Numbered from the stretch's first letter, positions 7,253-16,321 are shown. The stretch is DNA of 64,000 nt from Pseudoramibacter fermentans (GCA_009493725.1 VOGB01000005.1:496001-560000), one strand, 5' to 3'. Notes: generated from the sequence alone by a model not told the origin. Numbers and translations: made by a program.

Positions 7253-10200
7253 TTACCGATCGCTCCGCCTTCTGCGGAAGCTGTGCCCTTTGTCCTGGTA
7301 CATACTGAAGTCTGCCTTCGTGAGCAGCGCGTCAAAATCGGTCGTCTTGCCTCGGGTGCAGGCGTAGCCAATCGCCATGCTGATGCCGTTGTTGGCCGCT
7401 GCTTGGCGCATGTGCTGGATCAACAGCAGGATGTCTCGCTCTTCCACGTCCTCGGTCACGACGATAAACTCGTCGCCGCCGGTCCGGAAGACGCTGTCTT
7501 CGCCCGCGCATTCCCGCAGAACCCGCGCGGCTTCGCTGATCAACACATCGCCGGCGTGATGGCCCTTTGTATCGTTCGTATTCTTGAGGCCATTCAGATC
7601 GATAGAGATGACGCCCAGCACGCCGTCCCCCTGCCAGGCCCGGATCCGGTGTTCCAGCGCCCGTCGATTGCCGACGCCGGTCAGCTGGTCGATGGTGCTT
7701 TGCTTTTCCAGCTCGCGCATGCTGTTCCGGTTGCGCACCATCACCGCGATGAAATCCGTCAAAGTCGTGTACAAGACGCTGCCGGTCTGGAAGCTTTCTT
7801 CCGACGGGTTGACGACTAAGGTAAAGCCTTCCGTCTGATTCTGCAGCAAAAGCTGCCCGGACACAAAGCGCCTGACCCCGTGGATGCGGAACGAAAATCC
7901 CGGATGTTCCTTCTGAAACGCTTCCATGTCATCGACCATCACCAGCCTTTTTGAAACGAACTCGCTGTACAGCGCCCGCAGCTCTGTCCTCGGAATGCTC
8001 TGGAGCTCCGCCTGAAGCGGGACCACGCCCGGCGCCGTCCATTCGTGGGTAGCGCTGACGGTATTGTCGTCCCGTTCTTCGAAAATGAGGAACCGCTCTG
8101 GCTGCATGTTTTCGGCAATGCTCGAAACCGTCTTTTCGATGCTCTTTTCGGGGTCGGCCTCCTGCATTCCGTGGGAGATCGCCTCATTGGCCCGCATTTC
8201 CTGGTAGACCAGTTCATGATCCTTCGCCAGCGAGTCGATGTATTCGTCCAGGTTGAACGAGATCGTCACCTTGAGTGTGCGTTTTTCCCACATGGTCAGA
8301 AAGGAGCGCGTTAACAGGTTTTCACCGGTTTTATGGTTCATACGGGATACCGAAAGCGCCCGATCCATCCGCAGCATCAAATTCGGGCAGTCCCGGCACG
8401 GCGCATCAAAACCCTCTAACACGTTATAACAGCGGCATCCTTTCAGGCTGGCGTCCGGATCGAGGCCTAAATCCCGCCTCGCGGCCGGGTTCAGGTAGAC
8501 GAGCTCGTAAGTATTCGGGTCGCTCATGATAACCCGTTCCGAAAGCGAATCCAACACTTCCCGCCTGACGTAGATGCGGTCTTCGGTGTAGGGTTTATCC
8601 CCGTACACCGCTTTTTCTGCATTGCTCAGCCGCCGGATCAGAAGCTGGAGCATTTCATCAAGGCTCATGACTTCTGAGCCGTACGCTGTGGCGTGGGTCA
8701 GCAGAGGATTGGTTTGGCTGCCGATCTGCTTCCACAGCAGAGGAAGCGTCCCGGCCACAGCATTGAGCTTTTCTTCCAAATCCCCCGTGTTCTCCTTCTG
8801 ACAGAAGCAGAGGAAACAGCAGAGCCCGATCCGCGCGATCGCCCAGCCGGGCGTCAGCGCTTCCCGAAGGGCCGTCGAAATTTTGGCCAGAATCACCCCT
8901 GCATTCTCTGCACTGTCCTGTATCACCTCCGCAAAGGCGGGCACGTCGATCAGAAGTCCGGCGTAATCCTGTTTCCGCAGGCGATAATGGTCCGCGTAGA
9001 GCAGACCGGCCTCGATCGCGCCCCGGAAGCTTAAAAGCTTCGTCTCTGGGTCGACAAGTCCCAGACGGGATGCCCCATCTTCGTCTTCCGGCTTGTCTCC
9101 GTAGACCATGCTCAGCGTCCCCGCAATTTCTTTTTCCTGATACCACGGCACGCGGACGATCTGAACTTCCCGAAGCCGGCCCTTTGCCAGCGCCAGCTCT
9201 TTCTCCCCGGCCGTCTGTTGTGCCGCTTCCCCATTCAGGTTGATGGGGTTGAAGTGGCAGCCGATTTCGTCCGTCGTCTTTCCCAAGAACGCGGACGGAT
9301 CGTGACATCCTTCCTTTTCCTGAAGCCTTTTACTGGCGCCGAGGATCCGCCCGTCTCGGTCTTCCCAATAAAACGAATAGGGCGACGCTTCGCAGAGCGA
9401 TCGGAAAAGGCTGCTTTCCGCCAACGTTTCCGGGCGCACGGCGCTGGTTTTTGAAATTCCGAAAGACCGGCAGAGCGCCGGCAGAAGGGTCTCCCGGTCG
9501 CCTTTCCGCTCCCAGATGTCCTCCCGTTCGCAGAGCAGGACGTTCTTCGCTGCGCTCTTGTAGAGCATCAGCGCCTCGAACACCGTCCACCGGTACGTGC
9601 CGTCCGCTCTCCGGATACGCACCACCTCAGACTGAATACCGCCTTCTGAGGTTTTCCTTTGAGGCTCAGTGCTGATAAACGCCAGAAAGCGCGCCCGATC
9701 GTCGGGATAAACTAAATTTTCTGTATAAGTGTCCATAAACGCCTGGACCGTACGCGGCATCTTATGCAGCTCCGGATGGCTGGAGCGGAGCACACTGACC
9801 GCGTCCGCCCCGCGGTCGATCAGATAAAACCCTTCGTAAAGCTGGAAGATGTTGCGCAGGGTCTTGTCCAGCGTTTTCGCCTGCTGAATCGACGCGTCGT
9901 TGCTGATATTGTAGAGATGGGCTTCGCCGACCCAGTACCGATTGTCCCCGGCGACCCATCGGACGCTGACCCGCATGTACTGGCCGTTGTCCGCGTAGGT
10001 CAGGGTTTCTTCCGCCTTCGACTGCAGGGCCTTTGTCAACAGCCGATGGAATCTGCCACGGAACGGATACCCCGCGTCCACAAGGTTGGCATTGGCCTCG
10101 GCCATATCCTGGGTGCCGGTGCTTCTCAATTCCCGCTTGTAGGCATCATTTTCGGCGAGTAAGATAATCTCCGTTCCGTCGAAGCTGAAAAGCGCCGTCG

Positions 10201-11938
10201 GCGAATCGGAGACGACGTTAACGCTCTCTGCAGCGTCCATTAAGTGGGCTTCCTCCGGTTTCTCCAACTGAAAATGCTTGCTGTGAATAAAGGAAAAGGT
10301 ATCGTCGTACATCATCGGCCGCCCGTAGTAGTACCCCTGGATGCGCCCGCATCCGATCTTTTGCAGAAAAGCGACCTGTTCCTGGGTCTCCACTCCTTCC
10401 GCCAGAGTCTGCACCCCCAGCATCCTGGCCATCGTCACCACCGAGGTGATGATCTGCCGGCTGCGGTCGTCGAAATGGCTGAAAAAGCCCATGTCGATCT
10501 TGATCACATCGAAATGAAAGTTGTGAAGGGAATTCAACGAAGAGTACTCGCTGCCGAAATCGTCCATCCACACCTGATAGCCAGCCTGATGGAATTGGTG
10601 CACGGTCCTGGACATGTTCAGATGGTTCCTGATCATGACCCGCTCGGTGATTTCAAAACAGAGGACGGCTCTCGGAATCTGGTAGCGCTCAACCATCTTC
10701 TCGATGGTGTCGATGGGGCTGGCCACCTCGAAGTCGTAGGCCGAAAGATTCATCGAGACGGGGACCAGCGGCAGGCCGTTGTCCAGCCGGTCGCGGACCA
10801 GCCGGCAGACCTGCTTGAGGACGTAGCGGTCCAGCCGGTTGATGAGCTGCGCGTCTTCCAGCACCGGGATAAAGACACTCGGGTAAAGCATGCCCAGCTC
10901 GGGGTCCTCCCAGCGCGCCAGTGCTTCGTACCCGCTCAGCTTGCCCGTCAGGGTCCGGATCACCGGCTGGAAATACACCTTGATGTAATGTTTGTCCAGT
11001 GCCTCGTTGAAATGGCGGAGCACGTAAGTCTTGTTGGCAAGGGTTTCGCCCATCGAAGGCCTATAGATAGCGACACTTCGATTGCCGTCTCCCTTGATGG
11101 TGTCGCAGGCGATTTTGGCCGAGTCGAAGGCGTGCCGCAGCGTATCCATCGAGTCCGCCTCCGTCGGCTTGTAGACGCCCACCTTCAGCTGAATCCCGTC
11201 GTCGTGGATGTAGCCGTTCACTTCACTGCAGACCTGTTCCAGCTTCGCCTCGAGATCCGTCGACGGCAAAAGCCCGACGAATCGGTCCGCCGTCAGGTGC
11301 CCGACCAACGCACCCGGAAAGACTCTGGTAATAGTTTCGGCCATCTTCTTCAGGATTAAATCGCCCCGGCGCATACCGTACAGCCTGTTGTATTCATTGA
11401 AGCTGGTCAGATCAAAACTGGTCGGGCAGAAAGCGCGCACCTCCGGGAACGTTTTCCGCTTCTGCGCCTCGCTGAACGCCGCCTCGAAGAAATCGTGCAT
11501 ACCCAGCACCCCGGTCTTATCCTTGACCCTCAAGTCGCTTGCCATCTGCTCCGCTGAAACAAATAGAAGAACGTAAGCCCGCCCAAAAGGCGTATCCTTC
11601 AGCGTGCCGACCCCTTCCGCCTTTCGGAAGTGGCCTTTTTTGGTCTGATAATGGAATGTAATCGTGAAATGCTCCGGGTGTGCACCGGCCATCTGTGAAA
11701 GGGGCTTGTAATCCTCGTCTTCCATCAGGTTTCGCCAGCTTGCAGAAAAAAACTGCAGGAAATCCTCCGCATCTTTGCATTCGTAGAGCGACGCCGCCTT
11801 CTCGTTGGCAAAAACGATCCGCTCTGTACCGTCCGCAAGGACAAAACAGACCCCGCCCTCGATCAGATCAAAATAACTCTGGCACTGCGCCTGCCGGTGA
11901 TCCTCCGCCTCTGATCTATTCATCATGATTTCGTCCAT
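7253..11938 (-). CDS. Giant PAS-GGDEF*-EAL-PAS-GAF-GGDEF c-di-GMP protein
   Basis: 1561 aa; ATG at 11938 follows AGAGG by 7 nt. Order: N-terminal PAS-like (15-135); degenerate GGDEF (about 140-300, ADRF at the signature); complete EAL domain (about 310-565, with EALAR, NLS, FEITE, DDFG, KID and AEGVE motifs) predicted to hydrolyse c-di-GMP; PAS-like repeats (600-960); a further degenerate cyclase-like segment (990-1110); a PAS with cysteines at about 1168, 1170, 1181 and 1184 in GFDAPCRDCP; a GAF-like region; and a C-terminal GGDEF with intact GGDEF at 1487-1491, predicted to make c-di-GMP. No obvious I-site RxxD. No transmembrane segment, so probably cytoplasmic. Monocistronic with its own terminator. 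Confidence 0.85.
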   Translation of the reverse strand: MDEIMMNRSEAEDHRQAQCQSYFDLIEGGVCFVLADGTERIVFANEKAASLYECKDAEDFLQFFSASWRNLMEDEDYKPLSQMAGAHPEHFTITFHYQTKKGHFRKAEGVGTLKDTPFGRAYVLLFVSAEQMASDLRVKDKTGVLGMHDFFEAAFSEAQKRKTFPEVRAFCPTSFDLTSFNEYNRLYGMRRGDLILKKMAETITRVFPGALVGHLTADRFVGLLPSTDLEAKLEQVCSEVNGYIHDDGIQLKVGVYKPTEADSMDTLRHAFDSAKIACDTIKGDGNRSVAIYRPSMGETLANKTYVLRHFNEALDKHYIKVYFQPVIRTLTGKLSGYEALARWEDPELGMLYPSVFIPVLEDAQLINRLDRYVLKQVCRLVRDRLDNGLPLVPVSMNLSAYDFEVASPIDTIEKMVERYQIPRAVLCFEITERVMIRNHLNMSRTVHQFHQAGYQVWMDDFGSEYSSLNSLHNFHFDVIKIDMGFFSHFDDRSRQIITSVVTMARMLGVQTLAEGVETQEQVAFLQKIGCGRIQGYYYGRPMMYDDTFSFIHSKHFQLEKPEEAHLMDAAESVNVVSDSPTALFSFDGTEIILLAENDAYKRELRSTGTQDMAEANANLVDAGYPFRGRFHRLLTKALQSKAEETLTYADNGQYMRVSVRWVAGDNRYWVGEAHLYNISNDASIQQAKTLDKTLRNIFQLYEGFYLIDRGADAVSVLRSSHPELHKMPRTVQAFMDTYTENLVYPDDRARFLAFISTEPQRKTSEGGIQSEVVRIRRADGTYRWTVFEALMLYKSAAKNVLLCEREDIWERKGDRETLLPALCRSFGISKTSAVRPETLAESSLFRSLCEASPYSFYWEDRDGRILGASKRLQEKEGCHDPSAFLGKTTDEIGCHFNPINLNGEAAQQTAGEKELALAKGRLREVQIVRVPWYQEKEIAGTLSMVYGDKPEDEDGASRLGLVDPETKLLSFRGAIEAGLLYADHYRLRKQDYAGLLIDVPAFAEVIQDSAENAGVILAKISTALREALTPGWAIARIGLCCFLCFCQKENTGDLEEKLNAVAGTLPLLWKQIGSQTNPLLTHATAYGSEVMSLDEMLQLLIRRLSNAEKAVYGDKPYTEDRIYVRREVLDSLSERVIMSDPNTYELVYLNPAARRDLGLDPDASLKGCRCYNVLEGFDAPCRDCPNLMLRMDRALSVSRMNHKTGENLLTRSFLTMWEKRTLKVTISFNLDEYIDSLAKDHELVYQEMRANEAISHGMQEADPEKSIEKTVSSIAENMQPERFLIFEERDDNTVSATHEWTAPGVVPLQAELQSIPRTELRALYSEFVSKRLVMVDDMEAFQKEHPGFSFRIHGVRRFVSGQLLLQNQTEGFTLVVNPSEESFQTGSVLYTTLTDFIAVMVRNRNSMRELEKQSTIDQLTGVGNRRALEHRIRAWQGDGVLGVISIDLNGLKNTNDTKGHHAGDVLISEAARVLRECAGEDSVFRTGGDEFIVVTEDVEERDILLLIQHMRQAAANNGISMAIGYACTRGKTTDFDALLTKADFSMYQDKGHSFRRRRSDR

Positions 11939-12079
11939 GCCGTTACCTCTCGCTGAACCATCCAAGTTGATAAATACGCATTCATCTTACCTCAATCTCA
12001 AAGATATCGTCTGCACTCTGATTTTAATCATTTCTTTTGGTTTTATATTACCATATTTTCTCTTAGTGTACTAAAAAAA

Positions 12080-12103
12080 GCAAACGCCATTTTTGACGTC
12101 TGC
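12080..12103 (-). terminator. Intrinsic terminator, diverged AAGCAAACGC family
   Basis: Stem GCAAACG / CGTCTGC with one G-T or mismatch, followed by TTTTTTT on the minus strand, downstream of hepT. Confidence 0.65.
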
Positions 12104-12129
12104 CTTTGTTCAAAATCCTCCACATCTGA

Positions 12130-12540
12130 TCAAACTGGCTCACCCGCTATTTCCTCAAGTTTTTCCGATAACGTTTGTCTGAGTTTTTCAAATGCCTGGA
12201 TAAAACTGTCACGAATCATAATGAGCAATTCGTCGATTTCAGCTTCATTGTAGAAGTGAACTGACAGGTTTCGCTTTTTTAACATCATCAGCCAAACTTC
12301 GGCGTCATCGACAAAGCCAAATTTATATCCAAGCTGGAGCATTTCTCTTGGCAACCCCGTCTCTGCGTCGGCAACGCCGTGATCTCTCATGACCGCCTGC
12401 AGCGCTTTCCACGCGAGCTCAAAAGTTAAATTGAACTGCCCAACCACACCGGTCCGATAAATCTCGTTATCATCTGCCATTTTAAAATCTGCCTGCTGCA
12501 AAACGGCTAAGTATTTCGAGAAATTATCAAACTTTTTCAT
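12130..12540 (-). CDS. hepT: HepT-like HEPN toxin (HI0074 family)
   Basis: 136 aa helical protein of the HI0074 'nucleotidyltransferase substrate-binding' family. The motif RNLSVHFY (about 90-97) is the RX4HXY form of the HEPN ribonuclease active site. In characterised type VII systems the Tyr is AMPylated by the partner to silence the RNase. Start MKKFDNFSKYLAVL. It overlaps the nucleotidyltransferase gene by 14 nt, as expected for a MntA/HepT toxin-antitoxin pair. Confidence 0.85.
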   Translation of the reverse strand: MKKFDNFSKYLAVLQQADFKMADDNEIYRTGVVGQFNLTFELAWKALQAVMRDHGVADAETGLPREMLQLGYKFGFVDDAEVWLMMLKKRNLSVHFYNEAEIDELLIMIRDSFIQAFEKLRQTLSEKLEEIAGEPV

Positions 12541-12817
12541 AGAGAATGACCCCGTCCTTTGTAATTTCTTTTCTCAGAGCGTCTGTTATGGGCTGATTCA
12601 AATCAACCACATCAAACATTAAAAGAGAATGGTTTTTTTCTTTAAGGTCCCAATAAAACCCATCGACATCACCGCCGGATACGGCGATATCAATGTCACT
12701 TCTCTCTCTTTGTGTACCCCTTGCACGTGATCCGAAAAGAATGATCTTTTCAATACGATGATCCTGGGCAATCTTCGTCAATTCTCTGCGTACTCGATCG
12801 GGAATGTTGTATTGCAT
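12527..12817 (-). CDS. mntA: MntA-like minimal nucleotidyltransferase antitoxin
   Basis: 96 aa, with GGAGGTG 7 nt before ATG. It has the polymerase-beta-like signature GSRARGTQRERSDIDIAV, i.e. GSx10DxD. In type VII toxin-antitoxin systems this enzyme transfers AMP to the HEPN partner and so neutralises it. It is first in the operon, coupled to hepT. Confidence 0.88.
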   Translation of the reverse strand: MQYNIPDRVRRELTKIAQDHRIEKIILFGSRARGTQRERSDIDIAVSGGDVDGFYWDLKEKNHSLLMFDVVDLNQPITDALRKEITKDGVILYEKV

Positions 12818-12870
12818 TTCTGATCACCTCCGAACCGAATTTGTCGTATTTAAGTTTATTTTATCACATT

Positions 12871-13479
12871 TCATTTTGCCCTAAAACACAAAAAGCGAAC
12901 GCGGCACTGCGTTTGCTTGAAATGGCCATCTAACCGGCCGTTGCTATGATGATCTCGTTGGTTTTGACGTTTCCACGTCATGTAATCATTTTGTATGTAT
13001 TTATGATCCCAGTCCGGATCATAGTTTTCGCCGTTTGCTGTCATCTGGCAGTCGTGATACAAGTCGTCTGCCAGAATCAAAATGACATCCTTGAGCTCCA
13101 GATGATCCGTGAATGCTGAGGGAATGCCGCTTAAGCCAAGGAAGGTGCCAACGATATTGCCCGTCACCGCGCCGGTTGAGTCGCTGTCTCCTTCGTGATT
13201 AACCGCCGCCGTCACCGCTTTTTTGAAATCCGTGCTGTATTTCAGCGAACAATAGATGGCAATGGCCAGCGTTTCTTCCGCGACCCATCCTGCACCGAGC
13301 TGATGAATCGCATCCAAATCATCTAAATTTTCTTTTGAAAGTTGAACGGCCTTGCGAACCAGCTTCGAAAGCGGTGCTATTGATTTTTTGTCGGGAAACG
13401 TCTCACGCAATGTCGTCATCGCATCGTACACGGCTTTGTCTACAGTGGCCTCTGGATCGTGCGCCAACTCAGAAACCAT
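12871..13479 (-). pseudogene. C-terminal remnant of an ADP-ribosylglycohydrolase
   Basis: The segment AVNHEGDSDSTGAVTGNIVG is the C-terminal metal-binding signature of DraG/ARH-type ADP-ribosylglycohydrolases. The N-terminal half, including the GDxxG and TDDT metal sites, is missing (family usually 260-340 aa, remnant 202 codons). There is no ribosome binding site at the first ATG. The 3' end reads through a terminator-like hairpin (12893-12918), so the original C-terminus is also damaged. It overlaps the remnant of another gene at its 5' end. Confidence 0.7.
12893..12918 (-). terminator. Hairpin of the AAGCAAACGC family
   Basis: Stem AAGCGAACGC / GCGTTTGCTT with loop GGCACT, one G-T pair. 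It lies inside the tail of the ADP-ribosylglycohydrolase remnant frame, showing that the frame's end is not original. Confidence 0.7.
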
Positions 13480-13570
13480 ATCCTTCCGGCGCGTATTTCT
13501 CAGCTCTCTCTTTATTGAACGTCACTTCGATTACCGATATTTTTACTTTTCTTAGTTTTTCACCTTTCAT
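13469..13570 (-). pseudogene. N-terminal remnant of a TIGR04076-like protein
   Basis: A 33-codon frame begins MKGEKLRKVKISVIEVTFNK and continues ERAEKYAPEGYGF before a stop. This resembles the first third of the small TIGR04076 family (MKKVKITVxxTTFNxELAExY...). It is joined directly to the ADP-ribosylglycohydrolase remnant, apparently through a deletion that removed the 3' part of one gene and the 5' part of the next. Confidence 0.45.
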
Positions 13571-13635
13571 TGTCTAGCCTCACTATGATTGGATTCATGT
13601 CTCTCTATTCGTCATCCATTCTTTTTTCTGCCGCC

Positions 13636-14136
13636 CTATAGATGTGATAGATCAAGACGATAGACGAAATCATCCATATAGAAACCATGGCCGATATCAT
13701 TCTTTTCGGCGCGAATCTTTTTGAAGCCAAGATGTTCATAAACCTGACACGCAGGATTCAGCTTATTGACATTCAGCTCAATGCCATCGCGTCCGATCTT
13801 TTTCGTTTCCTGAACAATAAAGTCGAGCATCTGATGCGCGTAACCCTTTCCCCGCTCGTCGCGGTAAAGATAAAATTTACTCAGATACATGACCTGCCCT
13901 TTCGGATAAAACGCGATAAAGCCGACCGTCCGTTCACCGTCGGCCACGAAAAAATAACGATACCCGCTGTCAAGCTGTTTCGCGATCGCGTCTTCGCTCT
14001 GAAACAGCTGAAGCATATAATCGTTCTGCGCTTTGCCAATCAGCGGATCAAAATGCTCTCTGACAATGGCGGTTGCCATTTTGGACATTTCCGCGATGCC
14101 CTGTTCATTATCAGCGCACAATTCTTTGAAATGCAA
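13636..14136 (-). CDS. GNAT-family N-acetyltransferase
   Basis: 166 aa starting with TTG, AGGAG 9 nt upstream. Motif A is YLSKFYLYRDERGKGYAHQM (with RGKGYA) and motif B is NPACQVYEHLGFKKI. This resembles acetyltransferases that act on small amines or protein N-termini; the substrate is unknown. It stands alone between remnants and the sirtuin pair. Confidence 0.85.
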   Translation of the reverse strand: MHFKELCADNEQGIAEMSKMATAIVREHFDPLIGKAQNDYMLQLFQSEDAIAKQLDSGYRYFFVADGERTVGFIAFYPKGQVMYLSKFYLYRDERGKGYAHQMLDFIVQETKKIGRDGIELNVNKLNPACQVYEHLGFKKIRAEKNDIGHGFYMDDFVYRLDLSHL

Positions 14137-14223
14137 TGTCTGTCACTCCTATTTTATATTTTAAGCTATGTGATGGGATGTTGTACGCTGTGCTGCCGCC
14201 TCTGCTCTCATCATTTTAAATTG

Positions 14224-14271
14224 TTACTTAATTTTACCACATTATATTCGACACACCGAGACAAAGAAAAA
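14224..14271 (-). repeat. 48-bp dispersed upstream repeat, copy 3
   Basis: More diverged copy of 703-750, keeping TTTTACCA, ATTATA and CCGAGACAAAGAAAAA. It is followed by the AAGCAAACGC hairpin exactly as in copy 2, and lies upstream of the acetyltransferase gene on the minus strand. Confidence 0.55.
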
Positions 14272-14297
14272 AGCAAACGCCGAGTGGCATTTGCCTT
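14271..14297 (-). terminator. Intrinsic terminator of the sirtuin operon, AAGCAAACGC family
   Basis: Stem AAGCAAACGC / GCATTTGCCTT with a mismatch and bulge, T-run on the minus strand, 55 nt after the sirtuin stop. Confidence 0.6.
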
Positions 14298-14351
14298 AAT
14301 TCATAGCCAAGTCAATCATTGACAACATGCAGTTTGATCTTTGGGGCGCGG

Positions 14352-15338
14352 TTATTGCAGCTCTGTCAACACTTCGCCAATATCACCGTCGAGACAAATG
14401 CTGCGGCCTTCAATTTCTTTGGGACAGAAGGCTTCACCGTAATTGACACAGGCGTACACCGCCTTTTCGTTCGTCATCGTCATCTGCCAAAACGGGTATT
14501 TGACGATCACCGGTGTGTTCGCGCCGACGCCAAGCTCCAGAAACAGCACGTGAAGCGATTCGTGCTGGCGCAGGAAATCGGCGTACGCGGCCGAGGCCCG
14601 ATGCCAGCCCGCATCCTCTACAAAGGACTCATCCACCCGGAGGTTCATCACCACATCTGAGCCGTCAGCTGGGCATTTGGGAATAAGCTCTGTTGGAATC
14701 CGCATCGCGATCCCGCTCTCCGGCACCTGGAAGATGCCGTTTGCGTCTTTTTCAAATCCCTGAGCCATCATGGCCTTCGTGACCCACGCTTCATTGTCGT
14801 AGGTGTGCTGATTTTCAAAATTTACGCTCTGGAACAGGCCGTAATCGCCCTGAGTGTAGAAAAGCCGCTTTTTATCAAACCCAGCCCGCTGAAACTGGTG
14901 ATCCACATTCGTCGTAACGACAAAATAATCCTTATCTTTGACCAGGCTCAAAAGCTCCGGATAAACCGGCTTCGGCGCGTCGATATAGCGGTTGTAATAA
15001 ATGTGCCGTGCCCACCACGCCCAGAGCGTCTCTTCGTCCGGGAACGGATAAAAGCCGCCGGCATACATATCGCGGATGCCGTAGGCTTTGGCAAAATCGT
15101 AGAAATACCGGTTAAAGCGTTCGCCGTTGTAGGTCAGTCCCGCAGAGGTGGAGAGCCCGGCGCCCGCGCCGATCACAATAGCGTCAGCGTTGGCGATCTC
15201 ATCTTTCAATCGGCTGAGCGGTTCCGCTCTGGTGCCGGTCCCGTGGCCAATCTGGCCGCTGATCATCCGCACCGCACCCAGTCCCTTTTGGATGCTTTCC
15301 TGGTAGCCGTTGGGAATATCATCGTAAAAGTTTTTCAT
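14352..15338 (-). CDS. SirTM-type (macrodomain-linked) sirtuin, protein ADP-ribosyltransferase
   Basis: 328 aa. The NAD-binding Rossmann motif GAGAGLSTSAGL is at 57-68 and the TTNVDH motif at 142-147. The usual sirtuin catalytic His (LHG) is replaced by Gln in YTQGDYG (about 161-167), which is the hallmark of class M sirtuins. Those ADP-ribosylate a protein, in known pathogens lipoylated GcvH-L, rather than deacetylate. ATG at 15338 lies 20 nt inside the macrodomain gene, so translation is coupled. No GcvH-L or lipoate ligase gene is adjacent, unlike staphylococcal and streptococcal operons, so the target here is open. Confidence 0.85.
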   Translation of the reverse strand: MKNFYDDIPNGYQESIQKGLGAVRMISGQIGHGTGTRAEPLSRLKDEIANADAIVIGAGAGLSTSAGLTYNGERFNRYFYDFAKAYGIRDMYAGGFYPFPDEETLWAWWARHIYYNRYIDAPKPVYPELLSLVKDKDYFVVTTNVDHQFQRAGFDKKRLFYTQGDYGLFQSVNFENQHTYDNEAWVTKAMMAQGFEKDANGIFQVPESGIAMRIPTELIPKCPADGSDVVMNLRVDESFVEDAGWHRASAAYADFLRQHESLHVLFLELGVGANTPVIVKYPFWQMTMTNEKAVYACVNYGEAFCPKEIEGRSICLDGDIGEVLTELQ

Positions 15339-16125
15339 AATACACTTTGTCCTCGTCTTTAAACACATTGAAGATCACCCGTTCCACTGCGCCTGGGTGA
15401 GCCGTCATCCATTGGTCGACCGTGTGCACCGCGATCTCCGCCGCGCGCTGATTTGGGAAGCGGAAGACCCCAGTCGAGATGCAGCAGAAGGCCACGCTTT
15501 TCAGCCCATTTTCCCTGCACAGCTCGAGGGTATTGCGGTAGCAGTCGGCCAGATCTTTTTCGAGGGTCGACGTCAGCCCGAAATGCACAATCGGCCCCAC
15601 GATGTGGATCACCTTTTTGGCCGGAAGGTTGTAGGCGTCCGTCAGCATCGGCACCGCGGTCGGCTGCTCGTAATCCCGGCCGTACCGGATCCGCAGCTGG
15701 TTCATCTGCCGATTGCATTCGGCGCGAAGCTGCACCCCCGCGAAGGTGTGAATGCAGTTGTCGATACAGGTGTGCATCGGCACAAAGCAGCCGAGCATCT
15801 GCGAATTGGCCGCGTTGACGATGGCATCGGCCCCAAGCCGCGTGATATCGCCCTGCCAGATGGACAGGCCGTCCCTAATCACTGGAATGTCCGAAAGGAT
15901 CACAATCCCCTTTTCCTGCGCCCGCGCCGACAGATAAGCGTCCTGCACGCGCAGCACGTCGTCGGGCACCTGCCGCGGCATACGGATATTCATCAGCGAA
16001 CGCAGGAAGGTGCGTTTACCTTCATCATCCTTTGGCGTTTCCAGATCTTTATATTCAGCGGAGTCGGCTTTGAACGCGTCCACGAGGAAATCCAGCCGCT
16101 GCGCTTGAGTTGTTAATTCTTCCAC
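15319..16125 (-). CDS. Zinc-dependent macrodomain ADP-ribosyl hydrolase
   Basis: 268 aa; GTG at 16125 follows GGGAGG by 8 nt and gives the length of known homologues. The macrodomain core has QGDITRLGADAIVNAANSQM and then GCFVPMHTCIDNCIH (112-126). That Cys/His set marks the zinc-binding subgroup encoded beside SirTM sirtuins, which removes ADP-ribose placed by the partner. The pair therefore forms a writer/eraser unit acting on an unidentified protein. Confidence 0.88.
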   Translation of the reverse strand: MEELTTQAQRLDFLVDAFKADSAEYKDLETPKDDEGKRTFLRSLMNIRMPRQVPDDVLRVQDAYLSARAQEKGIVILSDIPVIRDGLSIWQGDITRLGADAIVNAANSQMLGCFVPMHTCIDNCIHTFAGVQLRAECNRQMNQLRIRYGRDYEQPTAVPMLTDAYNLPAKKVIHIVGPIVHFGLTSTLEKDLADCYRNTLELCRENGLKSVAFCCISTGVFRFPNQRAAEIAVHTVDQWMTAHPGAVERVIFNVFKDEDKVYYEKLLR

Positions 16126-16295
16126 AGTGTCCACCTCCCAAATCTACAATTAAAATGGTGTGACTTCAATTACGGTGTGGCATCGCATTGCCAGCCACGT
16201 CATCTTTCTGTAATTTTCTTCATTACATTTAATGTGTCTATTGTAACGTCAATTTGATGTCATGTCAATAATTATAATAAAAAATATTACAAAAA

Positions 16296-16321
16296 AAAGC
16301 AAACGACGATGCGTTTGCTTT
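16296..16321 (-). terminator. Intrinsic terminator, AAGCAAACGC family
   Basis: Perfect 10-bp stem AAAGCAAACG / CGTTTGCTTT, loop ACGATG, T-run on the minus strand, 20 nt after the DUF438 gene. Confidence 0.9.

Noticed and set aside
10244..11359. 371-codon plus-strand frame
   Set aside because: It is a shadow of the EAL/GGDEF gene on the minus strand; composition is His/Val/Gln-rich as expected of antisense frames.
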